The notes: generated from the letters alone by a model not told the origin. DNA of 64,000 nt from Arthrobacter sp. 18067 (GCF_902706295.1 NZ_CACSJJ010000014.1:89576-153575); one strand, 5' to 3'; shown: positions 17,196 through 26,330, counted from the first letter of the stretch. Numbers and translations: made by a program.

Positions 17196-18431
17196 ATGCT
17201 CAAACCACTCCGCGGAATCACCGTGATCGACCTCAGCCGAGCCCTCGCAGGCCCCTATTGCACAGCCCTCCTCGCCGATATGGGCGCCAGGATCATCAAA
17301 GTTGAAAGCGTCAACGGGGGTGATACAGCCCGCCAATGGCCTCCGTTCCAGGACGGTCACAGCCTCTATTTCGACTCCGTCAACCGCAACAAAGTGTCCG
17401 TGTGCTTGGACTTCTATTCGGAAGAGGGCCGCGACATCCTCTCCGGATTGATCGCCGACGCCGACGTCCTGGTGGAGAACTTCAAGCCCGGTACGTTGGA
17501 CAAGATGGGGTTCACAGCTTCACGGCTGGAAGAGCTCAACCCGGGCCTCGTGCTTGGATCCGTCACAGGTTTCGGCAACACCGGCCCCCTCAAGGACGAC
17601 GCCGGACTGGACCAGGTCATCCAGGGCATGTCCGGGCTGATGTCGGTGACGGGCCCCGGGCCGGGCTCGGCCTACCGTGTGGGCGTGCCAATCGTGGACA
17701 TCACCTCCGGGATGATCTGTGCGTTCGGCATCGTTTCAGCGCTCCTGGGAGCCCGGAACGGCGAACGACCCAGCCGCGTGTCCACCTCCTTGCTGGAGAC
17801 CGCCCTGAACCTCTCCGCTTTCCAAGGGCAGAAGGCACTCAGCCTCGGCGAAGCACCCACGCCTCAGGGCAACAACCACCCCGTCATCTCGCCCTACGGC
17901 ATGTTCGCTACGGCCACGGAATCCATCAACATCGCTGTGGGCAGCGACAAGCAATGGCGGGCCTTTTGCGGGCTTCTTGGCATTGCCTCGGCCGTAGATG
18001 ATCCCCGTTTCGTCACCGGAGCGGACCGCTCGGCCAACAGGGATCAGCTGACGGAGCTTATTGAGACAGCACTTTCTTCGAAGCCCGCAACCGAGTGGGT
18101 TCCGCTGATCAGCCAGGCCGGCATCCCCTGCGGCCCCATCTACGACTACACGCAGGCCCTGGCGTCGGAGCAGGTTGCCGCATTGGGGCTCGTGCAGCAG
18201 CGCCAGCGGCGTGACGGATCCCCCCTCCCCCTCCTTCGCGGGCCACTCAGCCTGGACGGCGAGGCCAGCGAAATCCTCTCACCGCCGCCCCTGTTGGGCG
18301 AGCACACCGCGGAGGTTCTGCTGGAACGCGGAATGACGCACGACGACGTCACCCGGCTTGAGCGGGAGGGTCGCGTTGTGTGCGGGCCAGCTTCTGCCCA
18401 GGTCTCGGAAACAATTGGAGCTCAGCGATGA
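17196..18431 (+). CDS. CaiB/BaiF-type (family III) CoA-transferase
   Basis: A 411-residue family III CoA-transferase. It begins LRGITVIDLSRALAGPYCT and continues IKVESVNGGDTAR. It has the N-terminal nucleotide-like fold with the catalytic Asp in the conserved DAGLDQVIQGMSGLMS segment. These enzymes move CoA between carboxylic acids, activating the substrate of a degradation pathway without ATP. Its TGA overlaps the ATG of the following enoyl-CoA hydratase gene, so together they would activate and hydrate an unsaturated or carnitine-like acid. Substrate unknown; the IclR neighbour and the epoxide hydrolase nearby suggest catabolism of an imported organic acid. Confidence 0.87.
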   Translation: MLKPLRGITVIDLSRALAGPYCTALLADMGARIIKVESVNGGDTARQWPPFQDGHSLYFDSVNRNKVSVCLDFYSEEGRDILSGLIADADVLVENFKPGTLDKMGFTASRLEELNPGLVLGSVTGFGNTGPLKDDAGLDQVIQGMSGLMSVTGPGPGSAYRVGVPIVDITSGMICAFGIVSALLGARNGERPSRVSTSLLETALNLSAFQGQKALSLGEAPTPQGNNHPVISPYGMFATATESINIAVGSDKQWRAFCGLLGIASAVDDPRFVTGADRSANRDQLTELIETALSSKPATEWVPLISQAGIPCGPIYDYTQALASEQVAALGLVQQRQRRDGSPLPLLRGPLSLDGEASEILSPPPLLGEHTAEVLLERGMTHDDVTRLEREGRVVCGPASAQVSETIGAQR

Positions 18432-19261
18432 CTGTCATCTCCCCAGCCAGCACTGCCCGCACCGAGGCTTCCCGGGCGGGCCGCATCTCCGTTTCAATCG
18501 CTGACGGCGTGGCCACTGTGGAAATCTGCAACCTCGCCCAACGCAACGCCCTGACCCGGGCCATGTGCTTGGAATTCCAGCAATTGATGCCGCGCCTGGA
18601 CGCCGACCCCGACGTTGCCGTCATTGTGCTGCGTGGTGCCGGCGACACGTTCTGCGCGGGGGCAGCCATCAGCGAGCTTGCTTCGGTACTGGTGGACCAG
18701 CAGCCGGACGGATCGTCGATCGACCACCTCAGTCGCGCCGATGCCGCCATTTCCTCCCTTTCCAAGCCGACGGTGGCGTTGGTGGACGGCGCCTGTATGG
18801 GCGGCGGCTGGCAGATTGCTGCAGCCTGTGACTTCATCATCGCCAATGAGCGCGCCGTGATTGGACTAACTCCGGCCAAGATCGGAATCATCTACCCGCG
18901 GCCCGGCATGGAACGTCTTGTCCGGCTGGTGGGCCACGCCAACGCAAAGTACATCCTGCTCACTGGACGGACGTTCAGCGCAACCGAGGCCCGGGCACTT
19001 GGCCTGGTGGCCGACGTCGTACCTTCCGGGTCGTTTGAGGAAAAAAGCGCAGCGCTTGTCAGTTCGCTGCGGAGCCGATCGCGGTTCTCCATGCATTCGA
19101 TGAAGCGGCTGGTTGACGCGACGGACACTGATCAGTCGGACCTCGATCAGGAATGGGCCGAAGCATGGGCCGCCATGCCGGACAGTCCGGACATGGAGAT
19201 CGGCATCAGCGCGTTCCTGAATCGCGAACAGCCCCGGTTCACGTGGCGGCCTGTGGACTGA
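18428..19261 (+). CDS. Enoyl-CoA hydratase/isomerase family protein
   Basis: A 277-residue crotonase-fold protein with the CoA-binding oxyanion hole residues in FCAGAAISEL and GACMGGGWQIAAACDF. The first catalytic Glu of crotonase falls at a Val/Ile-rich turn here (AVIGLTPAKIGIIYP), so a hydratase, isomerase or hydrolase activity cannot be separated. Start ATG overlaps the CoA-transferase stop. Likely acts on the CoA thioester produced by its partner. Confidence 0.82.
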   Translation: MTVISPASTARTEASRAGRISVSIADGVATVEICNLAQRNALTRAMCLEFQQLMPRLDADPDVAVIVLRGAGDTFCAGAAISELASVLVDQQPDGSSIDHLSRADAAISSLSKPTVALVDGACMGGGWQIAAACDFIIANERAVIGLTPAKIGIIYPRPGMERLVRLVGHANAKYILLTGRTFSATEARALGLVADVVPSGSFEEKSAALVSSLRSRSRFSMHSMKRLVDATDTDQSDLDQEWAEAWAAMPDSPDMEIGISAFLNREQPRFTWRPVD

Positions 19262-19263
19262 GC

Positions 19264-19295
19264 CAACGTAACCCGCGGTCAACGTAACCCGCGGA
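19264..19295. repeat. Tandem 16-bp duplication at the epoxide hydrolase 3' end
   Basis: CAACGTAACCCGCGG is repeated directly, head to tail, with a 16-base period (19264 and 19280). The right copy supplies the last codons and stop of the epoxide hydrolase gene, and the left copy is downstream spacer. A recent slipped-strand duplication is likely. Confidence 0.8.
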
Positions 19296-20466
19296 AGAAG
19301 GCACGGATATCCTCGGTCAGCAGCTCCGGTTCTTCGAGGGCCGCAAAGTGGCCTCCCCGGTCCACATCATTCCAGCGGACCACGGTGTTCTCCTTCTCTA
19401 CGTAGCTGCGGATGGCATAGTCATGGGCAAAGTTGATGACAGCCGTGGGAACGGCCGTGCGCTCTTTGGAAGTACCCCAACCGCTGCCCTGTGCGTAGCC
19501 AGTCAGCGCGGCAGATCCTGCCGTCCGGGTAAACCAGTAGAGCGACACGTTGGCCAGGAGAACATCCCGGTCCAGGATCTGCAGAACATCCTTTTCGATG
19601 GGCCAGGTCCACGCTTGGAACTTATCCATGATCCAAGCCAGTTGGGCCACGGGGCTGTCGCTGAGAATGGTGCCGATGAGGCCGGGCCGGGTGGACTGGA
19701 CGGAAATGTACCCGAACTGCTGCCACATGAACTGCTGGATATCACCTATCGCCTGCCGTTCCCTGGGCGTCAATACGGCTAGTTCATCGTCACTGAGCGG
19801 GAGGGCCGGCAAAGGTCCCGTTGTGCCGTTGACGTGGACGCCGATCACCCGGCCCGGAGCCTCCCGGGCGATTTCCGGGCCGATGCCGGCCCCTGCATCA
19901 CCACCCTGCGTGCCGAACTGCTCGTAGCCGAGCCTCGCCATGACTTCGGCGAAGGCTGTTGCAATGCGTGTATCGTCCCAGCCCGCATCGGCCAACGGGC
20001 TGGAGAAGGCAAAGCCTGGGATCGACGGGATCACTACGTGGAAGGCGTCCTTCACATCACCGCCGTGGTTCTGCGGTTCCGTCAGCGGACCAATGAGGTG
20101 GAGGAACTCGAGGAACGAGCCGGGCCAACCGTGAACGAGGATCAACGGTGTGGCATCCCGGTTGCTTGAGCGGACATGCGCGAAGTGGATGGGTTGTCCA
20201 TCTACTTCGGTCATGAAATGCGGTATGTCGTTAATTCGCTCCTCCATGACCCGCCAGTCGAAACCATCGCGCCAGTAATCAACCAACTCGCGCAGCCAAA
20301 GATCAGGGACGCCGCGGGACCATTCTGCGCCTACCGGTGAGGGCCAGTTGTAGGCGGACTCCGGAAGCGGATCCGGGTAGCGGGCCTCGGTCAGGCGACG
20401 ACGCAAACCGTCGATTTCGGACTGCGGGATAGCGATACGGAAAGGTCGAATCTCCGAAGTTGTCAT
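19279..20466 (-). CDS. Epoxide hydrolase (EHN-type alpha/beta hydrolase)
   Basis: A 395-residue protein with the N-terminal epoxide-hydrolase domain (IPQSEIDGLRRRLTEARYPD, WRDGFDWR) followed by the alpha/beta hydrolase core: oxyanion HGWPGSFLEF, nucleophile Asp in TQGGDAGAGIG, and His in DRGGHFAALEEPEL. This is the microsomal epoxide hydrolase-like group, which opens epoxides to diols. The start at 20466 (MTTSEI) has GGAG about 13 bases upstream; an ATG at 20487 is in frame too. Its 3' end lies on a tandem duplication. Confidence 0.88.
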   Translation of the reverse strand: MTTSEIRPFRIAIPQSEIDGLRRRLTEARYPDPLPESAYNWPSPVGAEWSRGVPDLWLRELVDYWRDGFDWRVMEERINDIPHFMTEVDGQPIHFAHVRSSNRDATPLILVHGWPGSFLEFLHLIGPLTEPQNHGGDVKDAFHVVIPSIPGFAFSSPLADAGWDDTRIATAFAEVMARLGYEQFGTQGGDAGAGIGPEIAREAPGRVIGVHVNGTTGPLPALPLSDDELAVLTPRERQAIGDIQQFMWQQFGYISVQSTRPGLIGTILSDSPVAQLAWIMDKFQAWTWPIEKDVLQILDRDVLLANVSLYWFTRTAGSAALTGYAQGSGWGTSKERTAVPTAVINFAHDYAIRSYVEKENTVVRWNDVDRGGHFAALEEPELLTEDIRAFFRGLR

Positions 20467-20615
20467 GAATCCAGTCTTCTCCTTCATGCGGACACTTTCG
20501 GTCCTTATTTGTTGAGATTATTGGGGAGTTCGCCTCGCCGGGAAACGTGACCTGCACCTCATACCGGCACAATCCGGGCAGTCGCCGCGTTGTAATAGTG
20601 ACGAGGGGAGGCCTC

Positions 20616-21200
20616 ATGCTCATTGTTCTGACGGGAATTGACGGTTCAGGAAAAACGACGGCGGCCCGCGCCTTGGTCGAATCGGCTCGAGCTGAAGGGC
20701 AGGGCGCCCTGCTGCTCAGCAACCATGCTGCCCGCAAACGGCTCTCGATCCTGAGCGATCATTTTGGCTGGCGTCTGCCGCCCAGGGTTGCGGATTTCAT
20801 AGAGACCGGTGTCCGTCTGGCCACCGTGCTGGTAAGTCATGCCCGTGCCCGGAATTTCGACGGACTGGTGGTGATGGACCGGCATCTCCACTGCCAGCTA
20901 GCGCTGCGGCAGGCCAGCGGATTGGGTCGCGGGCGGTTGATTCCCTGGCTGCTGGAGAAGCTTCCCGCGCCGGACCTCATGGTCCATTTCGATGTTGATC
21001 CGCAGATTGCCCATGATCGCGTCATGGCACGTGGAACGGACAAGGAATCATTGGCAGACCTGCAGGCATTCCGTGCGGCATACCGTTCGCTCCCCGAGTT
21101 CGATGACTTTGTTGTGGTTGACGCCAATGGCACGCCCGGCGACGTGCTGACCCAATTGAACCGAGTGATCACGGCCAGCAAGGAACCGGCCATCGCGTGA
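20616..21200 (+). CDS. Thymidylate-kinase-like P-loop kinase
   Basis: A 194-residue nucleotide kinase of the dTMP kinase family: P-loop GIDGSGKTTAAR at the very N-terminus, the DR motif in VVMDRHLHCQLALRQ, and a LID-like arginine-containing stretch (HDRVMARGTDKES). The protein is slightly shorter than the housekeeping Tmk and lacks its typical N-terminus EG(I/L)DGxGK spacing beyond the P-loop, so it may phosphorylate a different small substrate. The start has ACGAGGGGAGGC upstream. Downstream is a small membrane protein and an APH-like kinase in the same direction. Confidence 0.78.
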   Translation: MLIVLTGIDGSGKTTAARALVESARAEGQGALLLSNHAARKRLSILSDHFGWRLPPRVADFIETGVRLATVLVSHARARNFDGLVVMDRHLHCQLALRQASGLGRGRLIPWLLEKLPAPDLMVHFDVDPQIAHDRVMARGTDKESLADLQAFRAAYRSLPEFDDFVVVDANGTPGDVLTQLNRVITASKEPAIA

Positions 21201-21278
21201 CTTGCATGATCCCACTCGCGGGGTAGGCTCGCCCCCATGCCGACCATGGCATTGAGTCGCGATATTGGGGGCAAACTA

Positions 21279-21491
21279 ATGGGTGTCAAGAACCGCAGGG
21301 CTCTTCTGATCTTCATCTCAGGATTCGGAACGTACCTGCTTCTCATGCGGCCGGTGGGATTCATCTATTCATTGCTCATCGGCTTCGCTGTGGCCGCGAT
21401 GGTTGTCGGCATCGACGAATTGATCCGCTCGCGACGTAGCCGCAGGCGCATGCAGCTGGGTGCTTCAGAGGCCGATTCCAACCGTGGCTAG
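21279..21491 (+). CDS. Small two-helix membrane protein
   Basis: A 70-residue protein with two hydrophobic helices (LLIFISGFGTYLLLM and FIYSLLIGFAVAAMVVGI) and a basic tail RSRRSRRRMQ on the cytoplasmic side. A start at 21237 is also in frame, but the chosen ATG has GGGGGC at a suitable distance. Its stop overlaps the GTG of the next gene, suggesting coupling. Unknown function. Confidence 0.55.
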   Translation: MGVKNRRALLIFISGFGTYLLLMRPVGFIYSLLIGFAVAAMVVGIDELIRSRRSRRRMQLGASEADSNRG

Positions 21492-22395
21492 GGCGGCTTT
21501 GACCCTGTCCACTGACAGAACGACGGCGGAGATCGCCTCTACGCTTGCGGCCCGCCGTGGTGCCACTTCGGTTGTGTTGGCCGGGGCAGGGACGGAGTTC
21601 CTCTTCTACGAAGCCACTGTCGGAAACCGCCGGGAGGGCTACCGAATTCCACGTTCTGTCGAATTCAACACTGCCAATAATCGGGGCGTGTTGGCCGAGA
21701 CACTTCAACGTCAGGAAATGGCGTTGGCGCGCTGGGCTTCGAGCAACGGTATACCTGGCGCCGCCGCCACTGATCTGGTGATCCAGGACGGTTTCCCAAT
21801 CCTGATTTTGGAAGTCGTCGACGACGACGGTTCAGAACTGGACTCAGCCGCCCTCGGCTCGGTCATTGCTGCAATGCACAGCGCCCCCTGTCCTGATTTC
21901 AGGCTGGTCGCCCAGGACGGAAAGGCACTCGCGGGCCGGATCACTCAGCGCGTCAACGAACGATACACGGAACTTCGGAAACAGCATTCGCTCCCAAATC
22001 TGCCTTCTTCGACGGCGCTGCGGGCGACACTGGAAAGCAGCGCCGGCGAGCCATGCCTCACCCATATGGATCTCCGACGCCAAAATGTCAGGGTCCACAA
22101 CGGGCAGCCTCTTTCGCTCTTCGACTGGAGCAACGCCCTTTTCGCACCTCCGGAACTGGAAATTGCCCGCATCGAGGAGTACTCCGCCATCAGGGAAAAC
22201 GGCCTCGACTACTCAACCTTCCTGAAGGGCTACACCGATGCCGGCGGAAGCATCGACAACGGGGGCGCGTCCTCGCCCGTGTTCAACCTGGACGCAGCCG
22301 TGATGCTTGCAGGCGTATTCAACTCCTTTGCCCCTGACCCTGAATTGCGCGAGCACTTTCTGTCACGCATCCGGGCATTGGTGGGCGCATTGTGA
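21484..22395 (+). CDS. Aminoglycoside phosphotransferase (APH)-like kinase
   Basis: A 303-residue protein-kinase-fold enzyme. It carries the catalytic loop HMDLRRQNV (HxDxxxxN) and the metal-binding LFDWSNALFAPPELEIARI. It has a degenerate glycine-rich loop near residue 35, and the ATP lysine region is not clear. Families with this arrangement phosphorylate aminoglycosides, choline, homoserine or other small alcohols, so resistance should not be assumed. The GTG start overlaps the preceding membrane-protein stop by 8 bases; another GTG at 21460 is possible. Confidence 0.7.
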   Translation: MARAALTLSTDRTTAEIASTLAARRGATSVVLAGAGTEFLFYEATVGNRREGYRIPRSVEFNTANNRGVLAETLQRQEMALARWASSNGIPGAAATDLVIQDGFPILILEVVDDDGSELDSAALGSVIAAMHSAPCPDFRLVAQDGKALAGRITQRVNERYTELRKQHSLPNLPSSTALRATLESSAGEPCLTHMDLRRQNVRVHNGQPLSLFDWSNALFAPPELEIARIEEYSAIRENGLDYSTFLKGYTDAGGSIDNGGASSPVFNLDAAVMLAGVFNSFAPDPELREHFLSRIRALVGAL

Positions 22396-22477
22396 CCAGC
22401 AAACTGAGGAACAGATAACGGCCCACTGAGCCCTCAATGGAGCGTTTGCTGTCACCCAGTTGGGCCAGCCGGCAAGG

Positions 22478-23200
22478 CTACTCCCGCGGGCGCATCAGCG
22501 GTGGGTTCAGCACCGCGCGGGTGGGTTGGCCCGCCGTCATACGTGCAGCGGGGGCGAGCCTGAACAGCGCAGCCGGGCGGCCGGCGTCGCCCGTTGTCAT
22601 TGTCCCGGTTTCCTCGAGGAAGCCGGGAGTTCCAGTCGCTTTGCGGTGGAAATTGCGCGGGTCCAAGCGGGTCCCCCACACAGCCTCGTAGACGGAGCGG
22701 AGTTGGGCGATGGTGAATTCATCGCCACAGAAGGCTGCGCCCAATGGCGAATATTCGAGCTTCGACTTGGCCCGCTCCAGGGCGTCATCGAGGATTAGCG
22801 CGTGGTCGAAGGCCAACTCTGGAACCTCAGCAACCGGATACCACGCAGCGTGCTCGGCATCGCTGCCAGCGGCCAACACCGGAAAATCCGGCGCGAGCAG
22901 CAAATGCGCGACAGTCAGGACGTCGCCGCGGGGGTCGCGTCCCTTCGGGCCGTAACTTCCCAACTGCTCAAGGTGGCCAGGCAGGTGTCCGACGCCGGTC
23001 TCTTCCGCCAGCTCCCTGGCAGCCGCTTCGAGCAACTCCTCGCCCGCGAGGACGAAGCCGCCAGGGAGCGCGAGTTTGCCGCGAAAAGGCTCGATAAGTC
23101 GGGTGATGAGAAGGACATTTAGCTCCCCTCTGCGCACGGTCAAGGCGACGACGTCGACGGTCACCGGGAAGCGCTCGGGCGCCGGATGGGATTCAGGCAT
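22478..23200 (-). CDS. NrtR-type Nudix transcriptional regulator
   Basis: A 240-residue two-domain protein. The N-terminal Nudix domain (residues about 12-140) binds ADP-ribose-like ligands. Its box reads GGFVLAGEELLEAAARELAE then ETG, with all the catalytic Glu present. The C-terminal winged helix (about 150-220) has FTIAQLRSVYEAVWGTRLDPRNFHRK, the DNA-binding segment of NrtR. NrtR proteins regulate NAD biosynthesis or related pathways in response to ADP-ribose. Two operators with the same spacing lie between it and the divergent SPFH/NAD-kinase-like operon, which fits a self-controlling NAD-related regulon. The ATG at 23200 has no clear ribosome site, so translation may be leaderless. Confidence 0.85.
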   Translation of the reverse strand: MPESHPAPERFPVTVDVVALTVRRGELNVLLITRLIEPFRGKLALPGGFVLAGEELLEAAARELAEETGVGHLPGHLEQLGSYGPKGRDPRGDVLTVAHLLLAPDFPVLAAGSDAEHAAWYPVAEVPELAFDHALILDDALERAKSKLEYSPLGAAFCGDEFTIAQLRSVYEAVWGTRLDPRNFHRKATGTPGFLEETGTMTTGDAGRPAALFRLAPAARMTAGQPTRAVLNPPLMRPRE

Positions 23201-23217
23201 GCATCAATCGTAGGCAC

Positions 23218-23238
23218 TTATCGTCATGTTGACAATAA
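23218..23238. promoter_or_regulatory. NrtR-type operator 1
   Basis: TTATCGTC-ATGTT-GACAATAA (one mismatch between arms), 18 bases from the regulator's start. It has the same 8-5-8 layout as operator 2 (23257-23289). Confidence 0.65.
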
Positions 23239-23256
23239 TGCGCACTTCCGTCTACG

Positions 23257-23289
23257 GTTTAGTTATCGTCAAACCGACGATAACTAAAC
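23257..23289. promoter_or_regulatory. NrtR-type operator 2
   Basis: A 14-bp perfect inverted repeat around AAACC. The core is TTATCGTC-AAACC-GACGATAA, identical in spacing to operator 1, and the arms extend to GTTTAG and CTAAAC. It lies 18 bases before the SPFH gene start, where a bound regulator would block the ribosome site or promoter. Confidence 0.72.
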
Positions 23290-23306
23290 GAAAGAGAGCG
23301 ATCATC

Positions 23307-24323
23307 ATGGCCACCATCAAGCGCTACCCCTGGATCAGCCACTTCCTCGGCAGCCCCACTGGCTACGTCGTGCACCTGCAGAAGGGCGCAGTGAAGCACC
23401 AAGGAGTGGGCCAGGCGTTCTTCTTCCGCCCCGCAAACTCCGTACTGAGCGAGGTTCCCGTGGACGACCAGGAACTGCCCACGCTCTTCCACGCCATCAC
23501 CCGCGACCACCAGGACGTCAGCGTTCAGGCCAATGTGACCTACCGCTTCATCGACCCCGTCGCTGTATCCACCCGCCTGGATTTTGGCCTCCAGGCCGCG
23601 GGCAAGGCACCGGCAACCGGACGCGAGCAAGTGTCCACCATCATCGGCCAGCTGTGCCAGAGCCACGCGATCGACCAGATCGCCACCACCACACTCGCCG
23701 AGGCACTCGAACGCGGCGTCAGCCAGCTCCGCTTGGTTCTCACGGATGCACTCCGAGCTGATGCAAGGCTCCAGTCCACAGGCATCGAAATCCTCGGCGT
23801 GCAGGTCCTCGCAGTACGGCCCGAGTCAGACGTCGAACGTGCGCTGCAGACTCCGGTCCGTGAGCAGCTCCAAGCCGAAGCGGACCGCGCTGTATACGAA
23901 AGGCGGGCGGTCGCCGTCGAACGTGAACGCACTATCTCCGAGAACGAGATGGCGAGCCAGATCGAACTGGCTGTACGCCGCGAGAACCTGGTAGCCCAGG
24001 AGGGCGCGAACGCCCGCCGCGCAGCCGAAGAGAAGGCTGCAGCAGGACTCATCGAGGCACAGGGTTCAGCCGAACGGAAGGGTATCGGCGCAGCCGCCGA
24101 GGCGAACCAGATCCGCTTGGTGGGTGAAGCCGCCGCGGCCCGCGAGGCCGCCACCATGGAGGTCTACCGTGGCATGGAGCAGGCCACCCTGTTGGCCTTG
24201 GCGCTCAAGGATGCTGCCGGCAGCCTGCCGAACATCGGGAACCTGACCATCACCCCGGACCTGCTCAGCGGAGCACTGGCCGGGCTGTTCAAGGAACCCG
24301 CCACAACTGAAGACACCAAGTAA
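23307..24323 (+). CDS. SPFH/band 7 (stomatin-prohibitin-like) protein
   Basis: A 338-residue SPFH protein. The N-terminal SPFH domain (about 10-180) has AFFFRPANSVLSEVPVDDQE and VTYRFIDPVAV. It is followed by a long coiled coil (about 185-290: VREQLQAEADRAVYERRAVA and EEKAAAGLIEAQGSAERKGI). There is no membrane helix at the N-terminus, so it is presumably a soluble or peripherally attached scaffold. It begins an operon with the NAD-kinase-like gene and is preceded by two NrtR-type operators. Such pairs probably organise an NAD(P)-linked activity at the membrane; the partner is not known. Confidence 0.86.
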   Translation: MATIKRYPWISHFLGSPTGYVVHLQKGAVKHQGVGQAFFFRPANSVLSEVPVDDQELPTLFHAITRDHQDVSVQANVTYRFIDPVAVSTRLDFGLQAAGKAPATGREQVSTIIGQLCQSHAIDQIATTTLAEALERGVSQLRLVLTDALRADARLQSTGIEILGVQVLAVRPESDVERALQTPVREQLQAEADRAVYERRAVAVERERTISENEMASQIELAVRRENLVAQEGANARRAAEEKAAAGLIEAQGSAERKGIGAAAEANQIRLVGEAAAAREAATMEVYRGMEQATLLALALKDAAGSLPNIGNLTITPDLLSGALAGLFKEPATTEDTK

Positions 24324-24332
24324 GGTTCCGTC

Positions 24333-25235
24333 ATGGCAACCCCGCGCATCGTCATCGTCCACCGGCGGACCGAACTTCAGGAACTCCTGGACCGGCACGC
24401 CACCCGCGGCCAAGCGGAGTTCTTCCTCCGCACCCGCGGCCGCAGCATCCAGGACGTGCAGGACAGACACGATCGCCTCACCGCCGCCCTCGCAATTATT
24501 CGGGCGGCCGTGCCGTCCGATTGCCGCACAGCGGAAGTGGAACGCGCGGACCTGAGCCGCTTCCTGCTCACGGCCGAGGACATCATCGCTGTCGTAGGAC
24601 AGGACGGCCTGGTGGCGAATGTTGCCAAGTACCTGAACGGGCAGCCCGTGATCGGCATCGACCCCGAGCCCGGCGCCAACCCCGGCGTCCTGGTCCGGCA
24701 CACCCCAGCGGCGGCCGCAGCCCTTCTGGCGACTGGAGACGTTGCGCGGCTGCGCTGCCAGGACCTCACCACCGTGACAGCAACCCTCGACGACGGTCAG
24801 CTGCTTTCGGCACTCAACGAAGTATTCGTCGGGCACGCCTCACATCAGTCGGCGAAGTACTCCATCACTGCGCCGAGTTTCACCCAGCCCGGCGGGCAGT
24901 CGGAGCGGCAGTCGTCGTCGGGCCTTATCGTTTCCACCGGCACCGGCGCCACCGGATGGTGCGCCTCAATCGCACTGGAACGCGGCGGGCGCGCCTTGCC
25001 AGCACCCGCCGATCCGCGGCTCGCGTGGTTCGTCCGCGAGGCGTGGCCCTCACCCGTCACCGGCGCCTCGTTGACCGAAGGCGTTCTCGAAGCCGGCGAG
25101 GTCCTGCGGATTACCGTGGCGTCCGATCAGCTGGTGGTGTTCGGCGACGGCATGGAGGACGACCGGCTGACGGCGACGTGGGGGCAGGAAATCACGGTGC
25201 AGCTGGGGCACAGGCCGCTGCGGCTGGTTGTTTGA
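24333..25235 (+). CDS. NAD-kinase-like protein
   Basis: A 300-residue protein with the two-part ATP-NAD kinase fold: the N-terminal half ends in VVGQDGLVANVAKYLNGQPV, where GQDG replaces the canonical GGDGT, and the C-terminal half has SSSGLIVSTGTGATGW as its substrate loop. It lies ten bases after the SPFH gene in what should be one message, behind NrtR-type operators. It could phosphorylate NAD or a related nucleotide or sphingoid-like substrate. The altered GGDG motif makes the activity uncertain. The true housekeeping NAD kinase is expected elsewhere in the genome. Confidence 0.75.
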   Translation: MATPRIVIVHRRTELQELLDRHATRGQAEFFLRTRGRSIQDVQDRHDRLTAALAIIRAAVPSDCRTAEVERADLSRFLLTAEDIIAVVGQDGLVANVAKYLNGQPVIGIDPEPGANPGVLVRHTPAAAAALLATGDVARLRCQDLTTVTATLDDGQLLSALNEVFVGHASHQSAKYSITAPSFTQPGGQSERQSSSGLIVSTGTGATGWCASIALERGGRALPAPADPRLAWFVREAWPSPVTGASLTEGVLEAGEVLRITVASDQLVVFGDGMEDDRLTATWGQEITVQLGHRPLRLVV

Positions 25236-25382
25236 CTACATAGGCGACGAGGAACGCGCAGCTCCGCCCCGCCAAACAAGCGATATTTCCGCAGGCAATT
25301 AATCCATTCGGTGTAGTATTGGGGATTGGCCTGCTCTATTAGTGTGGGCGACTCAACTCCTGACTCACCCCGAGGAGCTTCC

Positions 25383-26330
25383 GTGAGCCATCGTGAACAA
25401 GCAACGGAACAAACCGAACCGGCCTATCGGACCCCGCCAACTCCAGGCCGCGAGGCCGCCCGGGGTTGGCTGATTGGCCTCCTTGCCGGAGCTCTTGGTC
25501 TGGTCCCTTGGTGGATCACTGGGGCCAGACTGCCCTTGCAGAACCTATGGGCGACGCAGGTCTGGCCGGACCAGATGCCCCTCGCCTTGCTGCCCCTTAG
25601 CCAGTACGAACTGACAACCATCGTCGCGCTCCTCAGTGTGGGCGGCGCAGTGGCCGGGCTCTCCATTCGCATATGGTCACCCAACCGCCGTCGACTCGTC
25701 ACCTGGTGCGCCGTCGGAGGGGTTTTCACTGTCCAGCTCATCGCCACCGTGCAATCGTTCTGGATACTCCACGAGGGTCTGGCACCCGGCAGCATGTCCG
25801 GCCTCTACTTCGGTGGGCTGTTGGCCGGCGTCATTGGCTCCATGGTTGCAGCGCTCGTCGCACTGGTGCTGATCGCTTCCAGGTCAACGGTCAAGGCCAC
25901 CATCGGCTTCGGTCTCATGGCGGTTCCGCTCACGTCGTGGGCCGTGGAGTGGGTTGTGGGCATCATGGGGTACATCGACGTACCCACTGCTGTGCCGACC
26001 ATCGCCCGGTGGGTGCCTGCGGTCCTGGTCGGTTGCGCTTTGGCTTGGTGTGGGCTCCGGCCCGTCCGCCGAGTGGCGGCATGGATTCTCAACCTTGCGT
26101 TCCTGTGGGTGATTCCGGCCCTGTTCATATCGGTGCAGTACGTCTTGGGAACCCGGGTGCTGGCCGGCGACGTCCAGGAAATGCTGCTGATGAGCCGGCA
26201 GATCCTCGCAGCTACCCTCGGTCCTGACGGAGGGGCTTTGCCCACCATACTGGTGGCGCTGGCTATCGGACTGGTTGGTGTCGGATCGCGTGCAATCACT
26301 GCGCGCAGGAGCTCCGAAGCAACGGGTTAG
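25383..26330 (+). CDS. Integral membrane protein
   Basis: A 315-residue protein with seven or eight hydrophobic helices (from GWLIGLLAGALGLVPWW to TILVALAIGLVGVG) and a short polar start. No transport or enzymatic motif recognised. The GTG at 25383 has GAGGAG six bases upstream, which decides the start. The stop overlaps the convergent acetyltransferase gene by three bases. An actinobacterial conserved membrane protein of unknown role. Confidence 0.7.
   Translation: MSHREQATEQTEPAYRTPPTPGREAARGWLIGLLAGALGLVPWWITGARLPLQNLWATQVWPDQMPLALLPLSQYELTTIVALLSVGGAVAGLSIRIWSPNRRRLVTWCAVGGVFTVQLIATVQSFWILHEGLAPGSMSGLYFGGLLAGVIGSMVAALVALVLIASRSTVKATIGFGLMAVPLTSWAVEWVVGIMGYIDVPTAVPTIARWVPAVLVGCALAWCGLRPVRRVAAWILNLAFLWVIPALFISVQYVLGTRVLAGDVQEMLLMSRQILAATLGPDGGALPTILVALAIGLVGVGSRAITARRSSEATG

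Noticed and set aside
21484..22395. Reading the APH-like kinase as an antibiotic-resistance gene
   Set aside because: The kinase fold is shared with choline, homoserine and other kinases; the metal-binding motif is LFDW and no resistance-family signature was recognised.
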